A stretch of DNA of 64,000 bases from Corythucha ciliata (lineage: Eukaryota > Arthropoda > Insecta > Hemiptera > Tingidae). Shown one piece after another: positions 33,742 through 46,500 of the stretch. A program made the translations under genes and the position numbers. Positions within the stretch are counted from its first letter, which is position 1, and the number at the start of each line of letters is the position of its first letter. Where the stretch lies: NCBI GenBank assembly GCA_038030265.1, contig CM075939.1:10087253-10151252 (forward strand). The letters are read 5' to 3'. The notes under the pieces were generated by a model. The model saw only the letters and a program-made list of their open reading frames with translations, was not told where the DNA came from and searched no databases.

Positions 33742-33839
33742 TAACAAAGCGTACTTGGCAACCAAGAAACCACCAATCATGTTCGAGAGAACCTGGTTGC
33801 GGAAAAAAAAGGTGCCCGTTCAAAGGAGGCAAGATTTGA

Positions 33840-35000
33840 AGCCTAAATAGCCGCGAAATTGTACATTTCTGTGGAAAATATCAGTGAAGTGCCAATTTTG
33901 AGCGATACTGCTTTTTTGCACGGATAAACAGAACGAATTGAAAGTTTCGTATAAGTTTCTGGGCTTTATTTTCACGAAATTGGAAGTTTCGTGCCTTCTA
34001 TATCAGTAGTAGCCGCTGATCCAGGACAAGCTGGTCGCACCGACAGCGCCCAAAGCCTGACGAATAGCTGCGAATTTGCAACACATGGAGCTAAGTATCC
34101 GCGAAATTGAAAGTTTCTTTGCTTAAATGCCCACAAAACCACCAATGCCCAGTTTACACACTGAATTTCCACGTAATGGGAATTTTTCCTGCTGAATATC
34201 CGCGAATTTGAAGGTAATTTTATTTCTGCAAAAATGGAAGTTTCCTAGCTCAATATCATTAGTAGATAAATATCCGCGAAATTTGAAGTACCTACACAAA
34301 CCACTGGTCCGTGGTGCTGCACTAGATCCTAGCACTGCTTTTTTTTCGCAAAATCGCAAATTTCGGGATCTTTTTATTGAACTCCTGGAAACAGTGAATT
34401 GCCTCCAGAAACCGCTAATTACAGCATCTTTTCAACAATTTTCCTCCGTTTTACCGTGAAATTGCGTATTTCCAACATTTTGAGGGTAAATATCCGCAGG
34501 AACTTGGAATTTTCCTGGCTTAATATTCACGAAACCACCAATTCCAGAGCACTTTGGTCGTGAATTCTGGGCCAACCGGTCGTGACTGCGCCATGACTTA
34601 GAATTTCAGCTTGAATTCATTTGCAATTCAAATTGAATGCGTTTGCAAGTTCCTAATTTGAGTGAAACTTCAAGTTGTCTAGCTGAATATTCACGAAATT
34701 GACGGTTCAGAGTTTTTCGGTCCAAATTATTGCTGAAAGTCAATTTATGGGTCTTCATTTCCGCGAAATTGCACGTTACGGGTCCCTCAATTTCGAAGAA
34801 ATTGAAATTTTTCTGTGCTAATAACCCTGACGCTGCAAGTTTGCAATTGTTTTTTGTGAGCTCGGACCCTGGGCTAGCCGGAAACGGTCCACAGCGTCCT
34901 ATCCTGACTATAGACCCATAATACGATGTAGGCCAATATTCGTGAAAGTGGGCGTTTCAGGTCCTAATTTCAGCGAAAGTATGAATGCACTCATGACTTG
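33840..35000 (+). repeat. Family G array, units with ATCCGCGAAATTGGAAGTTT
   Basis: Longer and more irregular units (about 35-45 bp or more) repeating AATATCCGCGAAATTG then AAGTTTCCTGGCT. Variants include TTTTCACGAAATTGGAAGTT and TTTCCGCGAAATTGCACG. Related fragments occur at 33250-33370. Confidence 0.6.
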
Positions 35001-38000
35001 GTATTTTTGGTATTTTCTCATTAAAAAATGTATTACGTCCTCGTTTTTGGGCCATCCGCTCTCGTTTTTTAATGTTTTTAACAAGGTGCTTAACAGTATC
35101 AAGTTTTATGGCCCGTCTTGGCATCAAAACTGTGTACCGCGCGGTGTCGCCAGGGGTAAAAGACACATCGTTATTTGAACCCTATTTTATAGGTCTAGTC
35201 AGCCTTTAGCTAAAGGGTGGTATAACATTTCCCTAAAGGCTGAAACCTTCGGCATAAGAAAAGAAGGGAACTTAATGTTTTTTTCAATAAATCCCGATAA
35301 ACTTCTCAGCTTTTATGAAACTCTAAAAGAAAAACCGCGAGCTTTATTATCTTCTCATTACTTAGGAATAGCAATTTGAATGAGAATGACCCCATTAAAA
35401 ATATAAAATAAAATTAATAACACCATGAAAATGTGCTTATTTCATGACTTGAAATGGTTGGCTTAGTGAGGAAAAATTAGCGGCTAATCAACACCATTAA
35501 AGCTTTCACGGTGGTGACGGTGGGGAGGGGGGATTCACCAACACCGCTGATATATACGCCCTTGACGCGTTATTATTGGTTTGGGGAAGGGGCGGTGGAG
35601 CAATGCAGCATCGCGGGATAATTGGAGTGGGCAAAGTGACCGTAATACCCTTTCACTGAACTGTTGACTGGAATACACGGTTGAATGAACTGAGAGTTCT
35701 CAGGAAGAGAGGAGGGATTGGTGGTGTGTGGGAGTCTGTGTGAGAGGGGAGGATCCATAACGTTAATTTTCATATTCAGGTGGAAAATATAAATTGAAAG
35801 CATTTCCCAATAATTATTCCCATCTATACCCCGCAGCTTGTATACGCTTCCACTTGGACGAATAAGAAGCCCAGTGCTTTGCGAGCTTCGCCCACATGGA
35901 ATTGTAATGGGGAGAGGGTGATGGAATGGCATTGTTTCGATGAGAGAAATGAATTTACGACTTCGGGTGTAACTGTACGACCCCCCCTACTTTCATTTCG
36001 TCGCTTCGTTATACGCCCTAAACAGAACCGCGAACAAACACGATTTTATATACGGAAGAAAAATCGATTATGAAACATTGGTAGAGAATTGAAAGAAATA
36101 TAGGTTTATAGATTATACGGTTACCTATAACAAGTTTAAAAGCAGAGAATTCGTAAATATTATTTGTTTTTCGGAAACGAGAAAGCGACGACAGAGGATA
36201 AAGCAATTGTCTCGCTTTCCTCCCTGGCAGGTATGAAGATATAAGGGATAACGTCATAAGAGTAATAGCCATCGATTTTTTTCTTCTTCTACCCTTCAGC
36301 CTCATTCAATCTGAATGTCTGGTATGAAAATGAAAACCCCTGTTTTCGTCCCTATTCAATCTCCATCGACGAAGCAAACTCTTTTCCGCGCCGTTATTGT
36401 TCGAAAAATAGGCTTTTTCTCATAGGCATTCTTATCACTTCGAATACAATTGATGCAGTGTAAATGCCTGTAATACATTTTCTTTCTCCATCTTTTCATT
36501 GCGCGCATTTTTTTTTTTTTTTTTTTTTTTTAACCAATTGTTTTTGAATCAAACGATTTCTTGGGCGGGCCAAAAGTAATATTGTGCGGGAGGAGTAAGT
36601 AAGGGCTTTGCCTACTCATCACGATGAAAACCTTTCTTGTTCAGGGAAACTCTCTAAGATCACCCGCTCCACCCACCCAGGCCACCATAAGGCTGATTGC
36701 ACCCTTTTAGGACTTTGCAAGACGACCATTCCAAACTTCTGTCCATTCAATCAAGCCTATCAACTATTTCGTCAACAAGGAATGGGCCTTGTTTGTTGGT
36801 GGTGGTGGTGGTGGTGCTGGGGGGGGGGGCTTTCGTCTCGCTATAATATTAACTGCCTTTAGGCTAAGGTTCGTAATTTTCTGGAACATTGAAGGAGAGC
36901 CACCTCCACGCCCCCCTCCAACTTCATCACCCAAATCCAACTATGCCCAGCCCTATAATTTAACTGTCAGTGAACTGGCACGGATTGAATCAATCATATT
37001 ATTCATTTCAGTTAGAACCCATCTATCCATCATTCTGGTTACTCAAAAGATTTTCGCCCGGAGTATTTCGAGGACCCCCCCACCCACCCCAACCCACCAC
37101 CGTTCATCAATATTGTACTTTCTATCAAAGGTAGAGACGAAGAGGAGTGTTATACCATAAGGCCCGATTTTACCTACTTCTTAAACCACGATTACGGTGT
37201 AAACACTTATATCAGAATTCATATGGGTCGTTATTGGCAACTATTCACGATCAACTTTAACCGAGATCAATTTTGTTGGTGAAAATGTGCCTAAAAGTGG
37301 TCGTCCATAAATTAATAGGGAACGCCGGTGTGAAGTAAATTGCGAAGTTAAGATCCGCGTAGGCTTATTCGCAAAAGCCACCCTTCCTCGAGACGAAGGT
37401 TAATTGTTTAGTTTCTCACCCCACCCCTCCAACCCTTTCCTATGCTTAACTAAAACGATCGTGCTTAATTAAAACGATCGTGTTTTAATTAATATTATTA
37501 CAATAAAGGGAGTTGATGTTTAAAAAATGACTAAAACGTTTTTGAAGTTTTGAACTGCATCAAAAGGAGTTGTTGACAAATCATCGAAATGTCAACTTTT
37601 TTTCTGGAGCCCTTTGATGTGCCCTCGGGTCCTGTTTTAATTCGGTTTGGCTTTCAACACACCTGTCCGAGTTAAAAGGGGCGAGGGAGGGACATGAGTC
37701 GCCCGATGTATTTAACGGGAACGAATATAACGCTTATAGTTGAACCGGATGCTCAACATTGATGTCAGCGTATGGAGCAAGATGCCAAAATTAGTTTCGA
37801 CTGAGATGTCGCCCCCACATTTATAGGGAAACGATCCCTCTGCCCTATTTCAAACAGGATGTTGACGATGATTTATGACATTAAAATAGTTTGGAAGAAA
37901 GAGTTAAATCGGAGTCGTTTTGGCAGCGAAATCAAAACCACCGGACGCTTGAAATGTCGTAGGAAGGGGTCAGGTCAGGGGTTAATTAGTACTACGGGCC

Positions 38001-40440
38001 ACATCTACTGAAGAGAAAAAAAACACGAAATGGTGAAAAATATAAACTGAAAACGCTAGCCATTCAGAACCAACCGAAGAGCCAGTTTAAAATATAACCA
38101 GCCAGTTTTCATTTCAGAGTAGTTTCTCAGCAACTATACCGTTGAATAGAGTAGTTTAATCGCCTCATTAAAAGAGACCAATTCGAGTGCGGAAAATTTC
38201 GAGTGCTGAAGTGTTGAGAGAAGAAACAAAATAATGAGTCGAGGAGAAGTTCGCACACATACAAAAAAAGGAAAAGGTTCCTTTTAAAGCATCCTCGCCG
38301 TTCTTTACAGCCTTCTTTTAAAAAGGAATAAGATTACAGGCCTCTTAATGGCTCTCGCAAGGAGAAAACAAAAGTTTATTCTCTCTTTCTCTCTCAAGTG
38401 AATAAAACACATTACCAAAGGAAAGCGGAGGTCTCTTCACCCGTTAATTTCCCCGCTTATTGCCGGTTTAAAGGGAAACAATTAATGAGAATTGTCCCCT
38501 TTTTCTCTTTACCATTTTGAAATGATAGCATTCCGCCACTTCCCCTCTCTTCAGGAAATCAAAAGAGAGAGAGAGAAAAAAAAACTTTAAACGCCGCTAA
38601 TCAAAAAACAAACATATTTTGCAATGACTCACAGTTTTACCTACCATTTTAGCGGGTAAGTTACCAAAACTTTGAAATATTAACAAAATAAACTCCAGGG
38701 CTGACTGTGGTGCAGGGGGAAGCCTCAAGGTAAATACGAGAAAACCCTTTCAGGGGGTTTTTGTGCGTGAAAAGCGGTTTACACAAGCAAATAGCGCACT
38801 CTTCGCTGTGGGAACTCAATTCCGGTGGGGATTGGCGCTTCCATTCACCCCCCCCCCCCCACCAGAAAGATACATTTTTTTTGTAAATTTTTAACCAAGG
38901 GCTTCCTCCTTGGTGACAAGTAAAAATAACATCCCCCCCACACACACACACACACACACCACCGACCGACGATTCGCATACGCTAAGCGGATTTGAAACG
39001 GCTTGTTCAAAGTTTAAAAAAAAAACTGGCTTAGCGCTGGATATAAAAGTAGACACTGGTTCATAATACGGAGCTTCAGCATGCCCTCTTACTATTAGAC
39101 CTGTTGTGAATTTGAAAAAAAAAAAACAACAACAAAAATGAAGGAATTGCGGGAATTAGGTACATTGTGGCTTTTATCTGAAGGCGCCCCCGCATTAGGA
39201 AGAATAATGACATTTATACGATCAGGTACAGCAGTCATCCATCAACTTCTTATAGTCTCCCCAAACGAAGGTTTCTAATCAATCAGCATGGAGCCCTCCT
39301 CATCGATATAACACCGGGAGCCTTTTTTGACTTGAAATAAAGAAAAATGGCGGATTCGTGAGCATGGGTTGGGGAGGGGATTAAAAGCGGTGATTAGGAG
39401 CTGAAGAGATAAAATGAAAGAATGAGCGAAAAAAAGCTGACGACGTCAAGGGGTTGAACAAAACGGAAATGAGTGATTTGATAAAATCTGTATAAAAACT
39501 GGGAATTATTCGCTGATTGAATAACGAGTGTAGCCCTCCAACTTTAACAAGTTGGGGGAAAAGGGCGTAATTTTCAGTTTTACTCAATCTGAAACTTTGC
39601 AGGTTTTATCGAATTTGAATAGATTCTGATTTTAAGCTTTTGATTTCCGCTGATGCGCCATTTTGTGTATTCTACTATAAAAAGCTTGTAAAGAAGCGTC
39701 TCAAGTTACATTAGACGGGTCTATACCGTTGCTTATAAGAAAAAGAGAATTGTAGAAGAACTTGACTAATTTAAATTTCATGATAGGTGGACAAGACGGT
39801 GGATTTCGGGAGGAGGATAACCCGCTCACTCATCGCGGCACTACCACAGTTCAACAGCTTACCCAAACCCCCCGCCCTATCACACCTATCCATTCAAACC
39901 AAAAGTGCCATCTTGTCCCCTATTTCCGCGTTATCAGCTCGTTCACGAAAAGCATTAAGAACTCGTTTCCCCCTTGAGTCCCACCCCTCACCGGCACATC
40001 ACCACACAACACCAAGAAGAGGGAACCCCCTATCTTTGATAACGCCCTCCTATCCTGACAATCTTTACGAAAAAAAAAACCCCGCACTTCAACCCTTCAA
40101 CCCTTCAGCACAGGGCCTATCACGCTGGGTATTCCTTACAATGGCCCTTTTTCGGAAGAAGACGGAGTAAAACGAGCGGTCGCGCCATTGTCCTGTAATG
40201 ACAGGCTGACAGGATTTTTATCGTCGTTAACATTTTTTTGGCTCCCACCTTCTACTCAGTTATGTACTAGCCAGCGTGTTAAATCCAAGACTAACTGGTA
40301 GGGCCATTTCTAGCCCTTGCCGAGCCTCTAGGCGAGAACTATGTCTGGGTCCCAAAGGCGCGAGAACTATCCCGGGGTCCCCTTTCAGGTGTACTTATAT
40401 TGTACAGTAACGATTTCTTCAACATAGGTGCTTGAGAAAT
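35001..40440. other. 5.4 kb without a recognised gene
   Basis: A small hairpin at 35197-35245 (CAGCCTTTAG and CTAAAGGCTG arms). A T tract (36510-36531), a CA microsatellite (38939-38959), C runs (38848-38859) and a repeated TTAAYTAAAACGATCGTG pair at 37446-37483. AAGGCCCGATTTTACC at 37159 resembles a MITE end, but no partner end was found. The frame at 39787-40170 is proline-rich and unrecognised. At 40332-40380 the phrase GGCGCGAGAACTATCCCGG nearly repeats the preceding one. Confidence 0.42.
38939..38959. repeat. CA microsatellite
   Basis: About ten CA dinucleotides directly following a short C run. Confidence 0.9.
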
Positions 40441-40444
40441 TGTG

Positions 40445-40885
40445 TGCTTCGCTTCTAGCCTAAGATAGCCGTTCGCTGCCTAAAAACAGCTAAAAGCTAA
40501 CTATTCCCACCATAAAAACGGTAAAACTCACTATACTCGCTCCCCCGAAATGGCAAAACTGACCATTCACGTTCCAAAAACGGCCAATACATGGCAATTC
40601 GTGCCTTTTAGCTTGGCGCCTAAAAACGGCTAAATACTGACGATTCGCGACTTGATGAAAATGACTAAAAGCTAAGCTGATTATACGTACGCGCGAACTA
40701 GCGCTTCTCACTCTATCAAACTGACACCACGCGCCCTGAAAAGGCTAAAATGACTATTCGCGCCCCGAAAATTTCCAAGCGGACGATTCATTTCCTGAAA
40801 ACTACAAAATCGACAACAAGCGCTCTAATGGTGATCAAATTGGGCATTAGCACCTTGGCTTGACGTATTAATCGTGCCCTGTGAA
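40445..40885 (+). repeat. Family D array, second location
   Basis: Units such as CCCGAAATGGCAAAACTGAC and CTAAAAACGGCTAAATACTG then ACGATTCGCG, the same consensus as at 10.96-11.85 kb. Confidence 0.7.
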
Positions 40886-41359
40886 GGACAAAACCACGAA
40901 AATTCATAGAAATGTTGGTTAGTAATGAGCAAGACCCATAGATCTAGGTGTTAAGGGGGAGTTGCACGGGTGATTCCTCGACCCCACCCCCTCACACAAA
41001 TCATCCTCGTCTATTGCTCGGCAAACAATTTCTCGCCTTATTTCTGCACCAATCTTGGTTTTTAAAGACTCGTTTCATTCTCCAGGAAATTCCGCACGTG
41101 CAGTATAGTATTCCTTTTTTGAAATAAGTCGAAGGAAGAGCGTGAAATTTCAAGGTAAAAGGTTCAAGGCTAATTTAAAGTAACTTCGAGGACGAAATTT
41201 GGAAAAGTGATGTTAGCGCATATGGGGAGTTTCTTAGAGATTAAACCGAGTCTTTAAAACCCAGGATTGGTTCAGAATAAGGCGAAAAGTATATGCCAAG
41301 GAGTAGACGAGGGTTGAGGAATCATCACTACAATTCCCCCTTAAGAATTGCCGAACCTA
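40886..41359. other. No gene; weak inverted similarity
   Basis: The phrases around 40955-40990 (GGGGGAGTTGCACGGGTGAT, then TCCTCGACC) and 41310-41345 (GGTTGAGGAATCATCAC, then TACAATTCCCCC) are roughly inverted copies. CCAATCTTGGTTTTTAAAGA (41050) is mirrored near 41250-41272 (TCTTTAAAACCCAGGATTGG). This suggests a decayed fold-back element of about 390 bp (about 40955-41345). Confidence 0.45.
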
Positions 41360-42215
41360 CCTAGTTGATCATTCATGCAACCAAGCCCGTGAAATTTGGC
41401 ATTCGTAGAACTATACCCATGAAACCACTCATCCATATGGAACACAACTAGCAAAATTAGTCGTTCACGGATGAAACGCGTGAAATTGGTCATTCATAGC
41501 ACCAACCCCGCGAAATTTACGTTTCATAGAACCAAACCCACAAAATTGGTCACTCATAGAACCGAACCCACACAATTAGAAATTGATGGAAAATCCAATG
41601 TGAAATTCCTCATTCACGGTACCGAACCCGCTAAAACAGTCATTCGTGGAACAGACTCCACAAAATTGGTCATTCACGGAACCAAACCCGCAAAAAAAGT
41701 CATTCATAGATTCAAACGCGTGGACATTCATAGAACCAAACCGCTGAAATAGGTAACCCTTGCAGTTCTTCATCCATCAAACCGAACCAGGGAAATTGGT
41801 CATTCATAGAACCAACCTGGCGAAATTGGTCATTCATACAACCGAGCCCACAAAATTGATTACTCACGGATTTAAACCCACGAAATTGGTAATTCGTGGA
41901 GCTAGACCCACGAAATTGAACAATCATAAAATCAAAACCACGAAAATTGACCATTCATGGAAATAACCACCCACCCAATTGGTAATTCCAGAAAACAAAC
42001 TGGTTAAATTCATCATTTATGGAGCCAAACCCACGAAATTGATCACTTATAGAACTAAACCAGCGAAATTGATCATTCGTCGAACCGACTCCACGAAATT
42101 TCTCGGTCATTGAACCGATTCCACAAGGAGCGAACCCGCCGAAATTGGTAACTCATGAAACTAAACCCATGAAATTCGTCATGGAACCAATCCGGCAAAA
42201 TTATGACTTCGTGGA
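41360..42215 (+). repeat. Family C array, about 30-bp units
   Basis: The best-ordered array in the window: units close to GAACCAAACCCACGAAATTG then GTCATTCATA, about 27 copies with moderate divergence. Because many units are exactly 30 bp, the frame stays open for long stretches and reads KLVIHGTEPA-like 10-residue repeats (41471-41752 and 41760-41966). I regard this as a consequence of the period, not as a gene. Confidence 0.85.
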
Positions 42216-42545
42216 TCCTACGAATCATGGATATTTGGTTATTATTTAAAAGTGTTTAGATTTGTGCGGTTTTCAGTTGTCCTTCGGAAAATTCAAGAAC
42301 GCCCCGGTTCCGGTCAAAACGCACCTATACGTATAGAATTGGTGTCGGTGGCCTTCTCTATCCAATATCGTCTGAGGGCTGTGCCCTTGAAGCGGACTAA
42401 AATGAGCAATTTTTTACCACAGCAGATATCTAATCCTGAAAATGCCCCAACCCCAAGACGGATCCCCGAAAACTGGCTAGTCACCAAGAAAATGACAAAT
42501 GTTCATAATGGAATCCACCTCCTTATATCGGTTGTCCCTCTGCGA

Positions 42546-42745
42546 ATGCTCCTCTTCAAACTTTTGGAACTAACTACAATCAATTACTTTTGCAGTCTCT
42601 TTTAATTGTCGAGTTGCGTTACTTGCAGTAGAAGGTGTCAGTTGCTGATGAGGGGTCACAGTTGTGCCCGAAATGCATTCGACAATTAAAAGAGACTGCA
42701 AAAGTAATTGGTTGTAGTTAGTTCCAAAAGTTTGAAGAGGAGCAT
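42546..42745. mobile_element. 200-bp inverted repeat enclosing a hammerhead-like motif
   Basis: Two 67-bp arms (42546-42612 and 42679-42745) are near-perfect inverted copies: the left arm begins ATGCTCCTCTTCAAACTTTT and the right arm ends AAGTTTGAAGAGGAGCAT. The 66-bp spacer contains the hammerhead-like core. The right arm begins exactly where that motif would be cleaved. Penelope-like elements are known to have terminal repeats in inverted orientation and to carry hammerhead motifs; this could be a short derivative. No reverse transcriptase is seen nearby. Confidence 0.82.
42641..42683 (+). ncRNA. Hammerhead-ribozyme-like motif 1
   Basis: The order is stem I GTTG, core CTGATGA (42645-42651), stem II GGG..CCC with an inner CAC/GTG helix (42652-42669), GAA (42670-42672), stem III as the self-complementary ATGCAT (42673-42678), the unpaired cleavage base T (42679), and CGAC closing stem I. 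All core bases required for the hammerhead fold are present. Weak points are a short stem I with one G-U pair, a bulged stem II, and a stem III with no loop, which could form only between two copies. Activity is untested. Confidence 0.5.
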
Positions 42746-42869
42746 TGACAAAACAATTTCGTATACAAATTTACAAAGTGAACATTCAAAAACAGAATAT
42801 CTTGGATTGGCCTCTTTGAAATAGCAATTGTTCACAACAATTGTTGAAACAAACTTCTTGTGAATGGGT

Positions 42870-43350
42870 CATACAAATAACAATTTTTTTGGCTCAACCC
42901 AAAAAGCCAGTTTTCGCGAGTTTTTCTCAAATAAAAAGTCACGAATCTCGAAAACAAAATTTCTAGGATTTGGACTTTTAAACCCCCAATTTCGGCGATT
43001 TATCTTCTTCAAACATCATTTCATTTGGGTCATCATTTCGTTTGGGTTACTTTAGCACACGATTTTCAGGGATTTGGACATTTCATGTGGAAATTTCGGG
43101 TTTTGGCTCAAATACGCCAATTCCGCATTCGCAAGTTTGGCTGTTTCAAGATTGTAATTCGTTGGATCTGGCGGCTTCAAAGCCAATCAAATCCAATTTC
43201 GTCGTCCCTCATTTCGAGTTGAGTTTTTCAAAAATAAATTTATTCGGATTTAGCTCTGTAAAAACCCACATTTCAAGGATTTTCTCTGCTTTGAAACTGA
43301 TTAATTTGTGGGTTTGAACATTTCCGAATAGGTACCAATTTCGTGGCTTT
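42870..43350 (+). repeat. Family F-like array
   Basis: Diverged units such as GGCTCAACCCAAAAAGCCAG, ATTTCGGGTTTTGGCTCAAA and ACCAATTTCGTGGCTTTAAC. Periodicity is weaker than at 29.5 and 32.9 kb. Confidence 0.5.
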
Positions 43351-43428
43351 AACAATAGTTGCTCAAAATATGAAAATTGAGTTGAGAACTTCTGAGTTAG
43401 TACTTAGTAATAATTTTTATTCCAAGCA

Positions 43429-43568
43429 GGGAGCCTCCCATGGAAGGGTGCGCCACCCTGAAGGTGACCTACCTTACCAACCCCTAAAATCTGCCCTGCT
43501 GACTGGCTTCAGCGTCCAGCAACGATACTGGAGCCGACCAACTGGTTCCTTTAACTGGGGTCAGTCGG
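43429..43568 (+). other. Chain of five short hairpins in a GC-rich patch
   Basis: Consecutive hairpins: GGGA/TCCC (43429-43439), AGGGTG/CACCCT (43445-43459), AAGGT/ACCTT (43461-43475), GGCTTCAG/CTGGAGCC (43505-43535, one G-U pair) and CCGAC/GTCGG (43534-43568). The stretch is distinctly GC-rich compared with its surroundings. It could be a structured RNA or a fragment of a SINE; no Pol III boxes were recognised. Confidence 0.35.
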
Positions 43569-46500
43569 CTGGTGTACTAGCTGGACTCGGGAAAACGCCC
43601 TTTTCGAGCACCAAAAGCACCAATATGGAAGAAATGTTACTGAATATTCCTCCGAACGTATTTTGAACGTAAAATATACAAACTTACGTTAATTGAATTT
43701 ACCATCAAAGCGAGAGTTAACGCAACAACAATTACCCTAAACAACGTGTTCCCTCTCCTCTCACTCAGAATACGCTCAACTATAACCAAATTACATTATT
43801 AATCCGGGAAAATATTGAATAATTCTGCAACGCAAGCGAAAATAGGGTCTTCTCAACTTGCAAATGAAATCGAAACTCCGCTCGAAACCACCGCGCTCAA
43901 TTTATCACGGTTCGCCCGCGTATTATATGCGGAGAAGAGACAGCTGTGGAACAGGTGAAAGAGATCGTCGTGGCGTTAATAATCGAATCCAATTATTGCG
44001 ACCCCTCCCCCCCTTATCATCATCATCACCATCGTGAGTGGAAAGAGAGTGTGGAAAATGACGACGGCGCGAAGTCAATAGAGCGAAGGCACACAACCTT
44101 TGTTTTATAAGGAGAGGCACTGCGGCTCGTAATCGACGTGCAGGGGAACGGGGTGACGTGAGCACCATAATGGTACGATTGTATTAGGCGAGCTGGTGGG
44201 AGGGGGGAGTGACAGGGTCTTTTTGTCTCTAAAAACACAAGAGAGAGGCAAAATAGGGGGGGGGGGGTGATAGTGTAAAAGATAGGAGACGAGACAAAAT
44301 TTAGGTCGTCATCATAGTTGTTCGTCTAAGCAAAATGACAAAACACCCATGGAATCATTCGCCTAATTCACGCAATCCCCTCTGACTTTTATGAGCGCGA
44401 CTGATAATTTATCGCGCAATTTACAACGCGAGGGGTGCCCGCAAATCAATACGCGTATATGTAGATCAAAAAGGAAATAAACTGACGAATTCAACGAGTC
44501 TCGGTAGTCACAACCCCCACCCCAACCCCATCCAAGCGTCGGGAACAGGAAGTCTCTCAGTTGTTACGCCTGGCACGTGAGACCTTCCTATTCAAATTAT
44601 AACAACGAGTCACTCAGAATTGTTGGGACATGAATTAAGTTTCACTCCCCTTCAAAATTATATAATAAACCATGCCATACTTCTCGACTTTTTCTTCATA
44701 AAGTTGCATGATGAAAAATCACAAATAGGTACTAAAGTGCTAATTATAAGCGGATTTTCATCCATTACTTCCGCATGGCTCCCAGAAGAGAAGACCTCGA
44801 CTTGAGCCTCCTCATATAAGGCAGAAAAAAAAAAAAAAAAAAATTGTGTCATGAAATGAGCACAAACAAGACAAAGCTGTGTAATTCTAGTTAATCGACG
44901 CTACACTTTATGCAACTACCCCCTTCCCCACGCCCTCAAGGATGTAAAATTAGACTATAAATTCTGAGAATCGATAACTCAGCGCTTATATTACTCGCTC
45001 GTCTTTCACTCCACTCCAGTACACCACCACCCCTTAAGACCCCCGCTAAAACGAATAGAAATTCTTCTCGAGAGTCCCTTCTAACCCCCCTACACACCCA
45101 GCCCAACTACTCGTTTTTCTCAACGCCATTTCATCCCCTTCGCTCGACATAAATTCCAATAAGAAAGAAAAGTTTTCTCTCTCTCCGGAGTTATTTTCGG
45201 ATCTCTAAAAGGCCTTTTTTTTCGTGCTTATGAGAAAAAACAACATTTGTGAATGGATTGCAACAAGCTGAGAGAGAATGAGCCGCGGTGATGAAAACGG
45301 AAGAGATTTCCCCCTCCCACCACCTCACAAAGCTACTATTAGAGGCGCTGCAAATTCATTTTAAAACAATTCTTAAGAAGTTTGGAACACTGAAAACAAA
45401 TAGTGTCCTATGAATAAGTTAGGTATGAAACACTTTTCTTCCAGGGGTCTCGTTCTCAAACACAGGAGTCGAAGAGAAGGAGTCAAAATTGTAAAAATTA
45501 TGGTGGGGTGGGCGGTAGGAAAAAAACAATAATTGATGATTGTTGCAAAGGGACGTTTTGCTCGGTTCAACTTTCCATTTCTCTTTTTCTCCCCCTGCAC
45601 CCAACCATGTTTTAACGGTAATGGCTCCTGTTCCCCTCTCACATTGTGTTTTCACTAGTTTTCCATGAAAATCCACCCTGTTTCTCAACCATTTGACGCC
45701 TCATAGAATTAACCCAGAGAGCGGTTGCAAGGTTGAAGGGGGGGGCGGTGCTTGGGATAAAGCGAAGGATAAACTAACTATGAGAGTTCTTCTTCAGCCG
45801 TCCCCTTTCAATCATATTTTCAACGGGTGCGTGGCTCCCCTTCTAAAAGGCTTTGAAACAGTTTTAGAAGAAAAAAAAAAAAAAAAAAAAAAAACATGTT
45901 TTAAAACTTTGTCTTCCATCGCCTTTTCGCCTTATATTTCTCCTGCTATTTATTTTGAAAATTTATACCAGATAGCTGTCCACTTTTGCTGGCACGATCG
46001 CGCGCTTGTACTATTTAGTGACATCCTCCAGTTGTAGGTGTAAAGATATTCATTCAGAGCTCAAAAATAGAACTACTCGGTCCACTCACTCAATGTATTT
46101 TTAAATTTCCGTTGAAGAGTCATCCATTCATGAATTCCAGAGAGGCTTCCTTCCTCTTTTCGTTTAACACTCTATAAAAATCTTATTTCACCGGTCCCTT
46201 TGTTTCTTGAATTTCCCTTTCTGTCAACCTGTGAACACCGCAGCTCTAACCTGTTTCTTGTTCCTTAGTTGTTGTTTTTTTTACTTGAGAGACGTCGGAA
46301 AAGTTTCATAACAAATTTGTCCCACTCCCACCACCACCACCTTTTTCCATTACCACTGGGGTGCAATACTTTAAAACACCCACAACTTTTCGAATTTGTT
46401 CAGCTCTGTAAAACTCGGAGCTTCATGTTTCTTTTTTCCTCTTTATAAATAAAAATAATGATGGGGGAGGAGGAGGGTGAGAAGGGCAAAGTTTCCGAGG

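Noticed and set aside
37159..37180. Left end of another AGGCCC-type MITE
   Set aside because: The terminus-like word is present, but I found no inverted partner within the following kilobase.
41471..41966. Repeat protein from family C
   Set aside because: Explained by the 30-bp period. The frame breaks repeatedly outside this stretch, where unit length changes.
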